A DNA stretch of 64,000 nt from Geomonas propionica (GCF_016458235.1 NZ_JAEMHK010000010.1:1-64000); one strand, 5' to 3'; shown: positions 8,363 through 17,844, counted from the stretch's first letter. Made by a program: numbers and translations. Notes: generated by a model not told the origin, from the sequence alone.

Positions 8363-10151
8363 TTTTCGCCTCGTGCTCTTTAATGACCCGCAGGAACGCA
8401 TCACCATAGCGCGCCAGCTTGTGCTGCCCGACGCCCGTGATCTTCAGTAGCTCCCACTTGTCCTTGGGCATCTGCGCCGCCATCTCGGCCAGCGTCGCAT
8501 CCGGGAAGACGACATACGGCGGCACCTGCTGCTCGTCCGCGATCTGCTTGCGCAGCTCCCGCAACTCCCCAAACAGCTCGCCGTCGTAACTCGGCTTCTT
8601 CGCCGCAGCCTTCTTCTCGACCACCCTGGTATCCCTCGGTTTCGCCAACTCCAGCGCCATCTCCCCCCGCAACAGCGGCCGCGCCTTTTCCGTCAGCTTC
8701 AGCACCGAATAATTGGCCATATCCTGCTCCAGGTACCCCAGGTGGATCAACTGGCGCAAGAGGTTGCCCCAAGCCTCCTGGGAGTGGTGCTTGCCAAGGC
8801 CAAAGGTGGAGAGCTGGTCGTGCTTCAGCTCATGGATCCTCTGGTTCTGCGAACCGCGCAACACGTCGATGACGTGCCCCATCCCGAAGCGCTGCCCGAC
8901 CCGGTAGACGCAGGAGAGCGCCTTCCTGGCATCGTCGGTGGCGTCGAAGCGCTCGGGAGGACTCTCACAGATATCACAGTTCCCGCACCCGGCCGCGAGG
9001 CTGTCCCCGAAGTACCCCAAAAGCACCTGGCGCCGACAGGTCTGCGCCTCGGCGAACCCCACCATGCAGTTGAGCTTGTGCAGCTCGATCCGGTTCTGCT
9101 CTTCGTTGCCGCCGTTGCCGATCAGCCCCCGTGCCACCGCGATGTCGCCGTAGCCAAAGAGCAGCAACGCATCGGCGGGAAGCCCGTCTCGGCCGGAACG
9201 CCCCGTCTCCTGGTAATAACTCTCGATGCTCTTGGGCATGTCGTAGTGCACTACGAAGCGAACATTGGACTTGTCGATCCCCATACCGAAGGCGACCGTT
9301 GCGACCACGACCTTCACGTCGTCGCGCAGAAACGCTTCCTGGACTTGGTGGCGCTCCTTGTCCGGCAGCCCCGCGTGGTAGGCGGCCGCCTTCACTCCCG
9401 CCTCGCATAGCTTCCTGGCCACTTCCTCCACCCTTTTGCGGGATAGGGCATAGACGATGCCCGCCTCGTCCTTACGAGTGGATAGAAAGGCCATCAGCTG
9501 GTTGAACGGTTTGTTCTTCTCCATGACGCTGTAGCGGATGTTGGGACGGTCGAAACCGGTGCAGAAGCAGGTGGCATCCTGGAGCCCGAGCCGGGAGAGG
9601 ATGTCGCCGCGGGTCTGGGCGTCGGCCGTGGCGGTGAGAGCGATCATCGGGATCTGCGGGAAGATCTCGCGCAATTGGCCCAACTGTGCGTACTCGGGAC
9701 GGAAGTCGTGTCCCCATTGCGAAACGCAGTGGGCTTCGTCGACGGCGAACAGGGAGATTGGGAGGGTCTTGATGCGGTCGATGAAGCCGTCGGAGAGGAG
9801 CCGCTCCGGCGCCACGTACAGGAGTTTCAGCTCACCCGCGTGTAACTCCGCCAACACCCGGCGTGCCTCGGCCTCCCCCAGCGAGGAGTTGTAGCAGGCC
9901 GCGGCGACACCATTCTCACGCAGGGCGTCGACCTGGTCCTTCATCAGCGAGATCAGCGGCGAGACGATGAGTGCGGTGCCCGGTAAGCAGAGGGCGGGGA
10001 CCTGGTAGCAAAGGGACTTGCCGCCGCCAGTCGGCATCAGCACGAAGGCGTCCTTCCCGGAGATCACCGTCTCCACGATCTCCTGCTGGCGCGGCCGGAA
10101 GGAGTTGAAGCCGAACACCTCGTTTAGGATCTGGATATGGGAAAGCGACAT
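8349..10151 (-). CDS. recQ: ATP-dependent DNA helicase RecQ
   Basis: A 600-aa superfamily 2 helicase, 3'-to-5', acting in recombination and fork repair. Walker A is in MPTGGGKSLCYQ, the DEAH box in VDEAHCVSQWGHDFRPEY, and motif VI in QETGRSGRDG. The RecQ zinc-binding cysteines appear as CRRQ...CGNCDIC, then winged-helix and C-terminal HRDC domains (LFGELRELRKQIADEQ...). Length and order match full-length RecQ. The extreme 3' end overlaps a dispersed inverted repeat, so the last codons may vary among relatives. ATG 10151 is the natural start (MSLSHIQILNEVFGF). Confidence 0.96.
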   Translation of the reverse strand: MSLSHIQILNEVFGFNSFRPRQQEIVETVISGKDAFVLMPTGGGKSLCYQVPALCLPGTALIVSPLISLMKDQVDALRENGVAAACYNSSLGEAEARRVLAELHAGELKLLYVAPERLLSDGFIDRIKTLPISLFAVDEAHCVSQWGHDFRPEYAQLGQLREIFPQIPMIALTATADAQTRGDILSRLGLQDATCFCTGFDRPNIRYSVMEKNKPFNQLMAFLSTRKDEAGIVYALSRKRVEEVARKLCEAGVKAAAYHAGLPDKERHQVQEAFLRDDVKVVVATVAFGMGIDKSNVRFVVHYDMPKSIESYYQETGRSGRDGLPADALLLFGYGDIAVARGLIGNGGNEEQNRIELHKLNCMVGFAEAQTCRRQVLLGYFGDSLAAGCGNCDICESPPERFDATDDARKALSCVYRVGQRFGMGHVIDVLRGSQNQRIHELKHDQLSTFGLGKHHSQEAWGNLLRQLIHLGYLEQDMANYSVLKLTEKARPLLRGEMALELAKPRDTRVVEKKAAAKKPSYDGELFGELRELRKQIADEQQVPPYVVFPDATLAEMAAQMPKDKWELLKITGVGQHKLARYGDAFLRVIKEHEAKTENH

Positions 10152-10241
10152 GTAAAACCCTTTGAGTGGAAGGTTGATTGGTGGCCTTCGCCTTTGCTAG
10201 CTCCCAGCCCCTAGTCCCGCTCTTAAAGCGGTACCGTTGAG

Positions 10242-10269
10242 AAAACGAAAAGCGTGGCCTGAGCCACGC
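10242..10269 (-). terminator. Intrinsic terminator of the DUF2064 gene
   Basis: On the minus strand GCGTGGC-TCAG-GCCACGC is followed by TTTTCGTTTTC, about 40 bases after the stop of the leftward gene at 10313. Confidence 0.85.
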
Positions 10270-10312
10270 CATAGATCAAAACAGGTCTGGAAACCTTGTC
10301 AACTGAACAGCG

Positions 10313-10984
10313 TCAAACCGCATCGGCGGCAAGCGGAGCGACAAGATCCAGCGCCGCGATAAAAGCCCGGGTGCGCGGCGCTCTGTTGGCCGGCTCCAGG
10401 AGGCTCGGGCGCTGCAGATCATCCCAGCTGTCGACATCGTACCAGCAAGGGAGCATGGCGGCGGTCAGGCACGATGCTTCCGACCGCCTGAGGCTCGTTT
10501 CCAGCACCTTGTCGCTGGACCAGGGGATGTCCTGAAAAAGGGTGCCGTAGCCGCCCCTCACCCCGACCAGGTAGTAACCGCCGTCCTCAGCCGGACCGAA
10601 CACCGCCTTGCTCCCCTGTTCCAGCTTTTGGAAAGCCTCCTCGATGAAAGCCAAGGGGAGGTCGGGGGAATCGGTTCCTATCACCACGCGGGCGCCATAG
10701 CCGTGCGTGGAGAGCTCATCAAAGGCGTGCTCCAGTCGCTCGCCGAGCCCTCCGGCACTCTGGTGCACCAGAAGCGCATCGGGCGCTGCGTCCCTGAAGA
10801 AGTCCGCGCTCCCCTCGTAGAAGATCACCATGTCCGCCCTGAGCTCCGCCGCGCGCCCGATGATGTCGAGCAGCATGCAGCGGTAAAGCTCGGCCGCCTG
10901 GTCCGGCGACAGGGGAGGTGAAAGGCGGGTCTTCACCCGTCCCGGCAGCGGCGTCTTGGCGAAGATGGCGAGCGCACGTTTCAT
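10313..10984 (-). CDS. DUF2064 / TIGR04282-type glycosyltransferase
   Basis: A 223-aa nucleotidyl/glycosyl-transferase-like protein. The N-terminus MKRALAIFAKTPLPGRVKTRL is the family hallmark (phosphate-binding loop with K and R), and GTDSPDLP supplies the DxD-type metal site near residue 123. Members include the glycosyltransferase annotated in arsenosugar biosynthesis, but no arsenic genes are near, so the substrate is open. The gene stands alone, between a terminator on the left and a region with DnaA boxes on the right. Confidence 0.85.
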   Translation of the reverse strand: MKRALAIFAKTPLPGRVKTRLSPPLSPDQAAELYRCMLLDIIGRAAELRADMVIFYEGSADFFRDAAPDALLVHQSAGGLGERLEHAFDELSTHGYGARVVIGTDSPDLPLAFIEEAFQKLEQGSKAVFGPAEDGGYYLVGVRGGYGTLFQDIPWSSDKVLETSLRRSEASCLTAAMLPCWYDVDSWDDLQRPSLLEPANRAPRTRAFIAALDLVAPLAADAV

Positions 10985-11032
10985 TAGAGAGAGAAACCTT
11001 AAGGGAGTTAAATGAAGGGGTAAAAGCTAGAG

Positions 11033-11072
11033 TTGTCCACAATTTTGGTACTTTTCAACAAAGTTATCCACA
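11033..11072 (+). other. Pair of DnaA-box sequences
   Basis: TTGTCCACA (11033-11041) and the consensus TTATCCACA (11064-11072) lie in the same orientation, 31 bp apart, about three helical turns, in the 125-bp gap between two leftward genes. No dnaA, dnaN or gidA neighbours are present, so it is more likely a DnaA regulatory or titration site than the chromosomal origin. Confidence 0.55.
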
Positions 11073-11109
11073 GGCGGTGCCAGTCAAGCTGTTGACGTGG
11101 TGGAAATGG

Positions 11110-11907
11110 CTACCCTTTTTTTCGCTCTATTGCGGCGTAGGCGGAGTGCTTGTGGATCGACTCGAAGTTCTCCGCTTCTACGGAAAACCACGTGATATTT
11201 TGCATAGATAGCAGACGCACCGTCGCCTCGCGCACCATATCCTCGACAAAGCGCGGATTCTCGTAGGCACGCTCGGTCACGAACTTCTCGTCCTCGCGCT
11301 TGAGGAGCGAATAAACGGGCGACGAACCGCACTCTTCGATGATGTCGATCAAGTCCTCGATCCAGATGAATTCGCTGTAGCGGATCTGGACGGTCATGAT
11401 GGAGCGCTGGTTATGGGCGCCGTAGCTGGAGAGTTCCTTGCTGCAGGGGCAAAGCGATGTCACCGGCACCTTGATCCCCAGCACGAAGTCGAATTGGTCG
11501 GAAAGCGAGGCGCTGAAGGTGCAGGTGTACTCCATGAGGCTCTTCGCCTTGGAGACCGGCGCCTTTTTCTCCACGAAGTAAGGGAATTCCATCTCGAGGT
11601 GTGCGTTGGAGGCGCCCAGTTTCTCCTTCATGGTGGAGAGAATCACCTCAAGCTTGTCGAGGGCAATGTTCTCCCGGTACTTGTTCAGGATCTCCACGAA
11701 ACGGCTCATGTGGGTCCCCTTGAAGTGGTGCGGGAGGTCGACGTACATGTTGATGCGCGCGATGGTGTTTTGGAACTTCTTGTTCTTGTCCATCACCACG
11801 ATCGGGTAGGAGACGTCCTTCACCCCGACCTTGCCGATGGGGATGTTGCGCGTGTCGCGGGTGAGCTGCACGTCGGTGAGTGCCTTGTCTTCTTTCTTCT
11901 GCTCCAT
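11110..11907 (-). CDS. folE2: GTP cyclohydrolase FolE2
   Basis: A 265-aa type IB GTP cyclohydrolase, forming dihydroneopterin triphosphate for folate and for the 7-deazaguanine (preQ0/queuosine) pathway. Family motifs include DTRNIPIGKVGVKDVSYP, VDLPHHFKGTHMSRF and the metal/active-site cysteine segment SLCPCSKELSSYGAHNQRS. The type IB enzyme can use metals other than zinc. It lies 9 bp after queC in the same leftward unit, which links it to queuosine synthesis. Confidence 0.95.
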   Translation of the reverse strand: MEQKKEDKALTDVQLTRDTRNIPIGKVGVKDVSYPIVVMDKNKKFQNTIARINMYVDLPHHFKGTHMSRFVEILNKYRENIALDKLEVILSTMKEKLGASNAHLEMEFPYFVEKKAPVSKAKSLMEYTCTFSASLSDQFDFVLGIKVPVTSLCPCSKELSSYGAHNQRSIMTVQIRYSEFIWIEDLIDIIEECGSSPVYSLLKREDEKFVTERAYENPRFVEDMVREATVRLLSMQNITWFSVEAENFESIHKHSAYAAIERKKG

Positions 11908-11916
11908 AGTTTTGCT

Positions 11917-12594
11917 CTACCTCTTGATGTAGCGGACCGGGTCGGTGACGCCCAACTCGCCGAAACCCTTCAGGCGCAGACGGCAGGAGTCGCACAGTCC
12001 GCAGGCGGCGCCGTCCTCGGTCGGATCATAGCAGGAATGGGTCTTGCCGTAGTCCACCCCCAGGGTCAGGCCGGTCTTGATGATCTCGGCCTTGGTGAGG
12101 CTGATGAGCGGCGTGTGGATGGTCATTTTCTTCCCTTCCACCCCAGCCTTGGTGGCGAGGTTGGCCATCGTCTCGTAGGCCGCGATATATTCCGGTCGGC
12201 AGTCGGGATAGCCCGAGTAGTCGAGGGCGTTCACGCCGATGAAGATGTCGAATGCTCCCAGCGTCTCGGCCCAGCCCAGGGCGAAGGAGAGGAAGATGGT
12301 GTTCCTGGCCGGCACATAGGTGACCGGGATCTCCTCACCCACCCCTTCCTTGGGGACCGCGATGTCGGAGGTGAGCGCGCTGCCCCCCATCATCCTCAGG
12401 TCGAATTCGACCAGCATGTGGTCCACCGCCCCCATCGGGCGCGCGTTCTGCTTGGCGAGGGCCACTTCGTGCTGGTGGCGCTGACCGTAGCTGAAGCTCA
12501 TGGCGTACGGCTCGAAGCCCTGGTGCTTGGCGATCGCCATGCAGGTCGTGGAATCGAGCCCGCCGCTGTATAGGATTACCGCTTTCTTCTTCAT
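11917..12594 (-). CDS. queC: 7-cyano-7-deazaguanine synthase
   Basis: A 225-aa ATP-dependent enzyme that turns 7-carboxy-7-deazaguanine and ammonia into preQ0. The PP-loop SGGLDSTT is at residues 10-17. The zinc-binding C-terminus reads CYDP...[14 protein letters not shown]. It is probably co-transcribed with folE2 downstream. The start is ATG 12594. QueD and QueE are not in the window. Confidence 0.95.
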   Translation of the reverse strand: MKKKAVILYSGGLDSTTCMAIAKHQGFEPYAMSFSYGQRHQHEVALAKQNARPMGAVDHMLVEFDLRMMGGSALTSDIAVPKEGVGEEIPVTYVPARNTIFLSFALGWAETLGAFDIFIGVNALDYSGYPDCRPEYIAAYETMANLATKAGVEGKKMTIHTPLISLTKAEIIKTGLTLGVDYGKTHSCYDPTEDGAACGLCDSCRLRLKGFGELGVTDPVRYIKR

Positions 12595-12624
12595 CGCTTA
12601 CCTCTATTGGGAATCATCAGGGCA

Positions 12625-12675
12625 GAGGCCCCTCACCCGGCCTGCGGCCGCCCTCTCCCGGAGGGCGAGGGCTTT
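12625..12675. repeat. CCCTCACCC / CTCTCCC-type GC-rich palindromic repeat
   Basis: The gap between queC and rpoD holds CCCCTCACCCGGCCTG and CCCTCTCCCGGAGGGCGAGGG-like arms. Relatives occur at about 18195-18296, 20519-20606 and 23420-23450, always intergenic. It is a common dispersed repeat type in high-GC bacteria. Confidence 0.6.
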
Positions 12676-12756
12676 GGGGAGCTCAAAGGAACTTTACTCT
12701 GTGTCCGCTCCGGCTTTTCCTCTGTGCCCTCTGTGTTCCGGGTTTCGTTTTCGGCA

Positions 12757-12794
12757 AAAGAAAAAGGCCGCGCCGGCGATTCCGGTGCGGCCTT
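12757..12794 (-). terminator. Intrinsic terminator of rpoD
   Basis: Arms at 12764-12776 and 12782-12794 pair over 13 positions with one G-T wobble around a 5-nt loop. On the minus strand the stem is followed by TTTTTCTTTT, right after the rpoD stop. Confidence 0.9.
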
Positions 12795-12799
12795 GGTGA

Positions 12800-14554
12800 C
12801 TACTCTACGAAGCTTTTCAGCTTCTTCGCCCGGCTCGGGTGCCGCAGCTTCCTGAGCGCCTTGGCCTCGATCTGCCGGATCCTCTCGCGGGTTACCTCGA
12901 AGTCCTGACCGACCTCTTCCAGGGTGTGGTCGCTCTTCTCGCCGATGCCGAAACGCATCCTGAGCACCTTCTCTTCACGGGGGGTGAGGGTGGAGAGCAC
13001 GCGGGAGGTCTGCTCGGAGAGGTTCGCCTTGATGACCGCCTCCAGGGGGGATACAACGCCCTTGTCCTCGATGAAGTCGCCAAGATGGGAATCTTCCTCC
13101 TCGCCGATCGGGGTCTCCAGGGAGATGGGCTCCTTGGCGATCTTGAGGACCTTGCGGACCTTGTCCAGCGGCAGCGCCATGCGCTCCGCGATCTCCTCCG
13201 GGGAGGGCTCGCGGCCGATCTCCTGCACCAGCTGGCGGCTGGTACGGATCAGCTTGTTGATGGTCTCGATCATGTGCACCGGGATACGGATGGTGCGGGC
13301 CTGGTCCGCGATGGCGCGGGTAATGGCCTGACGGATCCACCAGGTGGCGTAGGTGGAGAACTTGTAGCCGCGCTGGTACTCGAACTTGTCCACCGCCTTC
13401 ATCAGGCCGATGTTCCCTTCCTGGATCAGGTCGAGGAACTGCAGGCCGCGGTTGGTGTACTTCTTGGCGATGGAGACCACCAGGCGGAGGTTCGCCTCGA
13501 CCAGCTCGCTCTTGGCCAGCTTGGCCTTGTGCTCCCCTTCCTCGATGGCGAGGAGCGCGTTGGCAAGCTCGCTCGCCTTGAAGCCGGACTCCTGCTCGAT
13601 CTTCTTCAGCTTCGCCTCGCTGGAACGGTAGCGCTTCTCGAGCTTCTGCCCTTCCTCGAGGGACATATTCATCTTCTTGGAGAAGTCGGCGTCGGATGCG
13701 TTCTTGAGCCCCTCATATGCGGCCAGGAACACGTCCTTGACGGTGCTGGTCTCCTTCTCCAGTTCCGTGATCTCCTGCATCACGGTGTCCACCTTGCAGG
13801 AGAGTTCCTTCAGACGCTGGGCGATCTTCTCGATATGGCGGTCTTTGAGGCGCAGCGACTTCAGGGTCTCCGCCATCTTGACCTTCAGCTCGCCATGCTC
13901 CACGTTGAGCGCCTCGCCTTCCTTGGCGGAGACCTTGCCTTCCAGCGTGTTCTGGATCTGCTCCATGCGCTGAGACATCTCGTGGATCTCGTCGATGATG
14001 CCGAGAACGCGCAGGGCCTGCAGGTCCTCCTCGCCTTCCTCCAGCACCTCTTCCTCGACGTCCTTGGAGATCTCGATGGCGCCGATCTGCTGCTTGCGCA
14101 GACGCTCGCCCAGGGCGACGACCTCACGCACGGTAATCGGGGTGTTCAGGATGACGCTGGCCACGTCGCGCTCGCCGACTTCGATCCTCTTGGCGATCTC
14201 GACCTCGCCCTCGCGGGTCAAAAGGGACACCGAACCCATCTCACGCAGGTACATGCGCACGGGATCGCTGGTGCGGCCGAGGGTGCCGGGCTCGAACTCG
14301 ACTTCTTCACCCTCGCCACCTTCGTGCTCTTCCTCTTCCTCGAGGTCCATCTTGATCTTCGGGATCTTCACCTTTTGGGCAGAGTCCACGATCTCGATGT
14401 CCATATCGCCAAACATGCTCATCACATCGTCAATCTGGTCGGAAGAGACAATGTCAGGGGGGAGGAGGTCGTTCACCTCTTCATAGGTGAGGAAACCTTT
14501 CTCCTTGCCCAGGTCGATGAGCTGCTTCACTTCGTCCATGCTTTTCTTGGCCAT
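12800..14554 (-). CDS. rpoD: Primary sigma factor sigma70
   Basis: A 584-aa housekeeping sigma factor. N-terminal region 1.1 is followed by an acidic stretch ([15 protein letters not shown]), region 1.2 ([11 protein letters not shown]), a long non-conserved helical insert, region 2 ([20 protein letters not shown], which binds the -10 element and core polymerase), region 3 and the region 4 helix-turn-helix ([19 protein letters not shown]) for the -35 element. It ends the leftward rpsU-yqeY-cvpA-dnaG-rpoD cluster, 52 bp after dnaG, and is followed by a strong terminator. ATG 14554 ([13 protein letters not shown]). Confidence 0.97.
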   Translation of the reverse strand: MAKKSMDEVKQLIDLGKEKGFLTYEEVNDLLPPDIVSSDQIDDVMSMFGDMDIEIVDSAQKVKIPKIKMDLEEEEEHEGGEGEEVEFEPGTLGRTSDPVRMYLREMGSVSLLTREGEVEIAKRIEVGERDVASVILNTPITVREVVALGERLRKQQIGAIEISKDVEEEVLEEGEEDLQALRVLGIIDEIHEMSQRMEQIQNTLEGKVSAKEGEALNVEHGELKVKMAETLKSLRLKDRHIEKIAQRLKELSCKVDTVMQEITELEKETSTVKDVFLAAYEGLKNASDADFSKKMNMSLEEGQKLEKRYRSSEAKLKKIEQESGFKASELANALLAIEEGEHKAKLAKSELVEANLRLVVSIAKKYTNRGLQFLDLIQEGNIGLMKAVDKFEYQRGYKFSTYATWWIRQAITRAIADQARTIRIPVHMIETINKLIRTSRQLVQEIGREPSPEEIAERMALPLDKVRKVLKIAKEPISLETPIGEEEDSHLGDFIEDKGVVSPLEAVIKANLSEQTSRVLSTLTPREEKVLRMRFGIGEKSDHTLEEVGQDFEVTRERIRQIEAKALRKLRHPSRAKKLKSFVE

Positions 14555-14606
14555 TTACCACGCTCCGCTACAGCTTGAATCCAGCACCTCTACCGCTTGA
14601 ATCCTA

Positions 14607-16364
14607 CTATAGTAATTTCGATTTTTTATTACGCAACCGCTCAAGTTCAGACAGGATCTCCAGGTATCTCGGAGAATCCGGATCGACCGTGGCCAATTCC
14701 CTTGCCAGGGCCTTGCCGTCCCCCTTGAGCGCTCGCCGTTCCAGGGCTTGGCAGCACTGCTCGAAAGCCTTGACGGGATCAAGGTCCTCCAGGTGCGCGT
14801 CCTCCACGAACAGCGAATAGAGACGGCTTCTTTCCTCGTGCGACTCGATCTGTTCCAACACCAGGGGGAGATCGAGATCCCCCGTTTCCGAATCGGCCAC
14901 GATGGCCTGTGCCAGCTTCAGGTGGCTGGCGCTGAAGAGCTTATCGGCACCGTGATCCCGAACCCTTAGCACGACGTCCGGATACTTGACCATCAGGGTC
15001 AGCAGCACCTCTTCCGTCCCCTTCTGCTGCGGCGCCCCCTTGGGCTGCGGGCGCGGCGCCTGGGGCCGGGCCGGGATGCCCACTTTCTGGAGCAGCATGG
15101 CGCGGTCGATGCCGAGTGCTCGGCAGATCTCCTTCTCGTAGAGGCCGCGTTCCACCGGATCGCCAATCTTCAGCAGCCGGGGCGAGACCTCGTTCACGAC
15201 GGCGACCTTCCCTTCCACGCTCTTCACGTCCATGCGCTTGAGGAGTCCCTTGTAGAAGGACTCGAAGATGGGGAGCGCCTTGTCCAAAAGCGGCTGGAAG
15301 GCGTCGCCGCCTTCGCGGTTGATGAAGGTGTCCGGGTCGTCCTCCGCCGGAACTTCGACCACCCGCGCCGGGAACCCCTCTTCCAGGAACAGTTCCATGG
15401 AGCGGACCGTCGCCTTGCGCCCCGCCTCATCGCCGTCAAAGAGCATGAAGGCCCGGTCGGCGTAGCGGCGCAGCAGCTTCACGTGCGGCGGCGTGAGCGC
15501 CGTGCCGCAGGTGGCCACCACGTTGGTGAAGCCGGCCCGGTACAGTGCCAGGTGATCGAAATATCCCTCGACCACGATGGCACTCCCCTTCTCCCGCATC
15601 CCCTTCTTGGCCAGGTCGACCCCGAAGAGGACCTCGCTTTTGCGGTACACGATGGACTCCGGGGAGTTTATGTACTTGGGGAGCGAGTCGTCCATGACCC
15701 GCCCGCCGAAACCTATGGCGCGGCCGTGCAGGTCCGCGATGGTGAAGAGGAGACGGTTTCGGAAGGTGTCGTAGTAGCCGTCCTTCCCTTCCCTTTTCCG
15801 TAAAAGGCCGAGCTTCTCGGCCGCATCCAGCGGGATCCCCTTGCGCCGAAAAAAGGTGGTCAGGTTGTCCCATCCCGCCGGTGCGAAGCCCATGCGGTAG
15901 GTGGCGGCGGTGGCTTTATCAACCCCGCGCTTCTCCAGGTACGCCCTGCCCGCGGCACCCGCCTCGTCCGTTTCCAGCACCCGGCGGTAAAACTCGCAAG
16001 CAGCCTCGTTGATCTGGTAGGCCTGCTCTTGCTCGTCCACCTTGCGCTTCTCTTCGCGGGTCAGCGGACGTTCGGGGATTTCCACCCCCACTTTCTTGGC
16101 CAGAAACTTGACCGCCTGCGGGAAGGAAAGCCCTTCCATGCGCATGACGAAATCAACCGAATTGCCTCCCACGCCGCAACCAAAGCAATGGAAGATGCCG
16201 CGCGCCGGGTTCACGTTGAACGACGCGGTCTTCTCGCCATGAAAGGGGCAGACCCCCTGGTAGTTGGCCCCGGACTTCTTGAGGCTCATGTAGTCGGAGA
16301 CAACCTGGAGGATCGGGGCCCTCTCGCGTACTTCCCTGATCTTCTCGTCCGGTATCGTCGACAC
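14607..16364 (-). CDS. dnaG: DNA primase
   Basis: A 585-aa primase that makes RNA primers at the replication fork. The N-terminal zinc ribbon is CPFHGEKTASF...HCFGCG; the catalytic TOPRIM core holds VVEGYFDHLALYRAGF and the acidic motif FDGDEAGRKA. The C-terminal helicase-binding domain is present but diverged, as is usual. It lies between cvpA and rpoD in the macromolecular-synthesis cluster. The start is ATG 16364. Confidence 0.97.
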   Translation of the reverse strand: MSTIPDEKIREVRERAPILQVVSDYMSLKKSGANYQGVCPFHGEKTASFNVNPARGIFHCFGCGVGGNSVDFVMRMEGLSFPQAVKFLAKKVGVEIPERPLTREEKRKVDEQEQAYQINEAACEFYRRVLETDEAGAAGRAYLEKRGVDKATAATYRMGFAPAGWDNLTTFFRRKGIPLDAAEKLGLLRKREGKDGYYDTFRNRLLFTIADLHGRAIGFGGRVMDDSLPKYINSPESIVYRKSEVLFGVDLAKKGMREKGSAIVVEGYFDHLALYRAGFTNVVATCGTALTPPHVKLLRRYADRAFMLFDGDEAGRKATVRSMELFLEEGFPARVVEVPAEDDPDTFINREGGDAFQPLLDKALPIFESFYKGLLKRMDVKSVEGKVAVVNEVSPRLLKIGDPVERGLYEKEICRALGIDRAMLLQKVGIPARPQAPRPQPKGAPQQKGTEEVLLTLMVKYPDVVLRVRDHGADKLFSASHLKLAQAIVADSETGDLDLPLVLEQIESHEERSRLYSLFVEDAHLEDLDPVKAFEQCCQALERRALKGDGKALARELATVDPDSPRYLEILSELERLRNKKSKLL

Positions 16365-16376
16365 TGCGGTTGTTCC

Positions 16377-16943
16377 TTATTTCTTATGCGCTCCGTGCGG
16401 AGTCGACGCCTTTACTTCCTTTTTTTCCCCGGGTTCTGCGGCGTCCTTTGGTTCCCTGTGCTGGGCTATGGCACCTTCCCAGCCGGCGGCTATATCCGCT
16501 CCGGTCGAGGCGAAGGCCGCCCCGGTCTTTGAGCCGTGGATCCAGATCTTCACCTTTTCCGGCATCGGCTTGGTGGTCGCCAGGTAGAGGAGCACGCAGA
16601 GGATGAAGCCCCCCTGGAGGAAACCGAAGACGATCCCGCCGGCGCGGTTGATTCCGCCCAGGAGCATGACTTTCAAGACGACGGTGAGCAGATGACCGAG
16701 GAAGTAGAAAAGCATGCCGAGCAGCATGAAAATAAGGAGGAACGCCAGCGGCTGCGCGACCTGCGGGGGGAGGTTGATGAAGTGCCTGATCCCCAGACTG
16801 AGAGTGGAATAGTATCGGAAAGCGGCCCAGCCGCCCGTGACGAGGCCAAGCAGGGAGCACGCCTCCCGGACCAGCCCCTTCGAGAATCCCTTCGCCACAA
16901 AGAAAAGCAGTACGACCCAGATAAGGATGTCAAGAAGGATCAT
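16377..16943 (-). CDS. CvpA family membrane protein
   Basis: A 188-aa protein with about four membrane helices (LLDILIWVVLLFFVAKGFSKG, then GLVTGGWAAFRYY, LAFLLIFMLLGMLFYFLGHL and FGFLQGGFILCVLLYL). It matches the CvpA/colicin V production family, whose exact role is still debated. The C-terminus is a charged soluble tail. It is inserted between yqeY and dnaG, 12 bp before dnaG, so probably co-transcribed with the replication and transcription genes. ATG 16943. Confidence 0.88.
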   Translation of the reverse strand: MILLDILIWVVLLFFVAKGFSKGLVREACSLLGLVTGGWAAFRYYSTLSLGIRHFINLPPQVAQPLAFLLIFMLLGMLFYFLGHLLTVVLKVMLLGGINRAGGIVFGFLQGGFILCVLLYLATTKPMPEKVKIWIHGSKTGAAFASTGADIAAGWEGAIAQHREPKDAAEPGEKKEVKASTPHGAHKK

Positions 16944-17028
16944 GCAAACACCTGGTCACTAGCCACAAAGCAAAAGAAGGGGGAATCGCTGCGATTCGCC
17001 CCTACTCATGACACCCATAACTCGCAAG

Positions 17029-17055
17029 CTCCCCCGGGAATAGGTCCCGGGGGAG
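17029..17055. other. Perfect 11-bp hairpin between yqeY and cvpA
   Basis: CTCCCCCGGGA and TCCCGGGGGAG flank a 5-nt loop a few bases after the yqeY stop. The T-rich side (TTCTTTAT) is on the plus strand, whereas the genes run on the minus strand. In the gene direction it is a strong hairpin without a U-tract. It may be an RNA-processing or attenuation point inside the cluster; E. coli has an internal terminator between rpsU and dnaG. Confidence 0.65.
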
Positions 17056-17059
17056 TTCT

Positions 17060-17503
17060 TTATGCGAGTTTTTCCTTCACAACTTCGCTCACCAGTTTGC
17101 CTTCTGCACGGCCTGCGACGAGGGGCTGGAGGGCCTTCATGACCTTGCCCATATCCTTGCCGCCGGTAGCGCCGACTTCCGTGATGACTTTCGCCACCAG
17201 GTCGCCCAGCTCTTCCCGTGTCAGCTGCTGGGGGAGGTAGTCCATAAGGAGCGCGAGCTCCGCTTCCTCTTTATCCACCAACTCCTGCCTGCCTGCTTCC
17301 TTAAAGAGTCGGATGGATTCCCTGCGCTGCTTGCAGAGGGTAACGATGGTTTCGGTGATCTCGCTATCGCTCAGTTCACGTCTGAGCTCGATATCGCGGT
17401 TTTTCACCGAGGAGAGCACCATGCGGATGGTAGATAAACGCAGGGCGTCGCGACTTTTCATCGCCTCCTTCAGTTCCGCGTTGAGTCTCTCCCTCAGTTG
17501 CAT
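17060..17503 (-). CDS. yqeY: GatB/YqeY domain protein
   Basis: A 147-aa YqeY-family protein, related to the tail domain of the GatB amidotransferase subunit that contacts tRNA. It begins MQLRERLNAELKEAMKSRDALRLSTIRMVLSSVKN and has the C-terminal helical QLTREELGDLVAKVI and GKVMKALQPLVAGRAEGK segments. Its own function is not settled; a role in charged-tRNA handling is suggested for the family. It follows rpsU by 12 bp in the same leftward unit. Confidence 0.93.
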   Translation of the reverse strand: MQLRERLNAELKEAMKSRDALRLSTIRMVLSSVKNRDIELRRELSDSEITETIVTLCKQRRESIRLFKEAGRQELVDKEEAELALLMDYLPQQLTREELGDLVAKVITEVGATGGKDMGKVMKALQPLVAGRAEGKLVSEVVKEKLA

Positions 17504-17515
17504 GAAACCCTCTTC

Positions 17516-17713
17516 TTAGTCGACCATCTTGCGCTGTTTTTTCAGAGCGCGCTTGCGAGCGGCAATGGCCTTTTTCTTCTTCTTGATGCTCGGCTTCTCG
17601 TAGTGCTCTCTTTTGCGGACCTCAGAAAGGATTCCGGCTTTCTCGCACTGCTTCTTGAACTTCTTGAGCGCAAGCTCAAACGGTTCAGCTTCTTTTACCT
17701 TTACTCCCGGCAT
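17516..17713 (-). CDS. rpsU: 30S ribosomal protein S21
   Basis: A 65-aa, highly basic small-subunit protein ([21 protein letters not shown]...[14 protein letters not shown]). S21 helps base pairing of mRNA with the 3' end of 16S rRNA at initiation. It is the first gene of the rpsU-yqeY-cvpA-dnaG-rpoD cluster, with a strong sigma70 promoter about 80 bp upstream. Confidence 0.97.
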   Translation of the reverse strand: MPGVKVKEAEPFELALKKFKKQCEKAGILSEVRKREHYEKPSIKKKKKAIAARKRALKKQRKMVD

Positions 17714-17791
17714 TCATATTCCCCCCCCTTCTCTAGCTAGATTTACAACTTGTGTGGGTACGGGCCGGCAGACATTATTCAAGGAACCAGC

Positions 17792-17819
17792 AATATACCA
17801 TCGCGGTCTTTTTTGTCAA
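17792..17819 (-). promoter_or_regulatory. Sigma70 promoter of the rpsU-rpoD cluster
   Basis: On the minus strand the consensus TTGACA is followed after 16 nt by TATATT, placing a start site near 17785 and a leader of about 70 nt before rpsU. Confidence 0.8.
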
Positions 17820-17844
17820 GGCATTTGTGCCATTGTGGAACGAA

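Noticed and set aside
11033-11072. Chromosomal replication origin
   Set aside because: Only two DnaA boxes, no AT-rich unwinding region beside them and none of the usual origin genes nearby.
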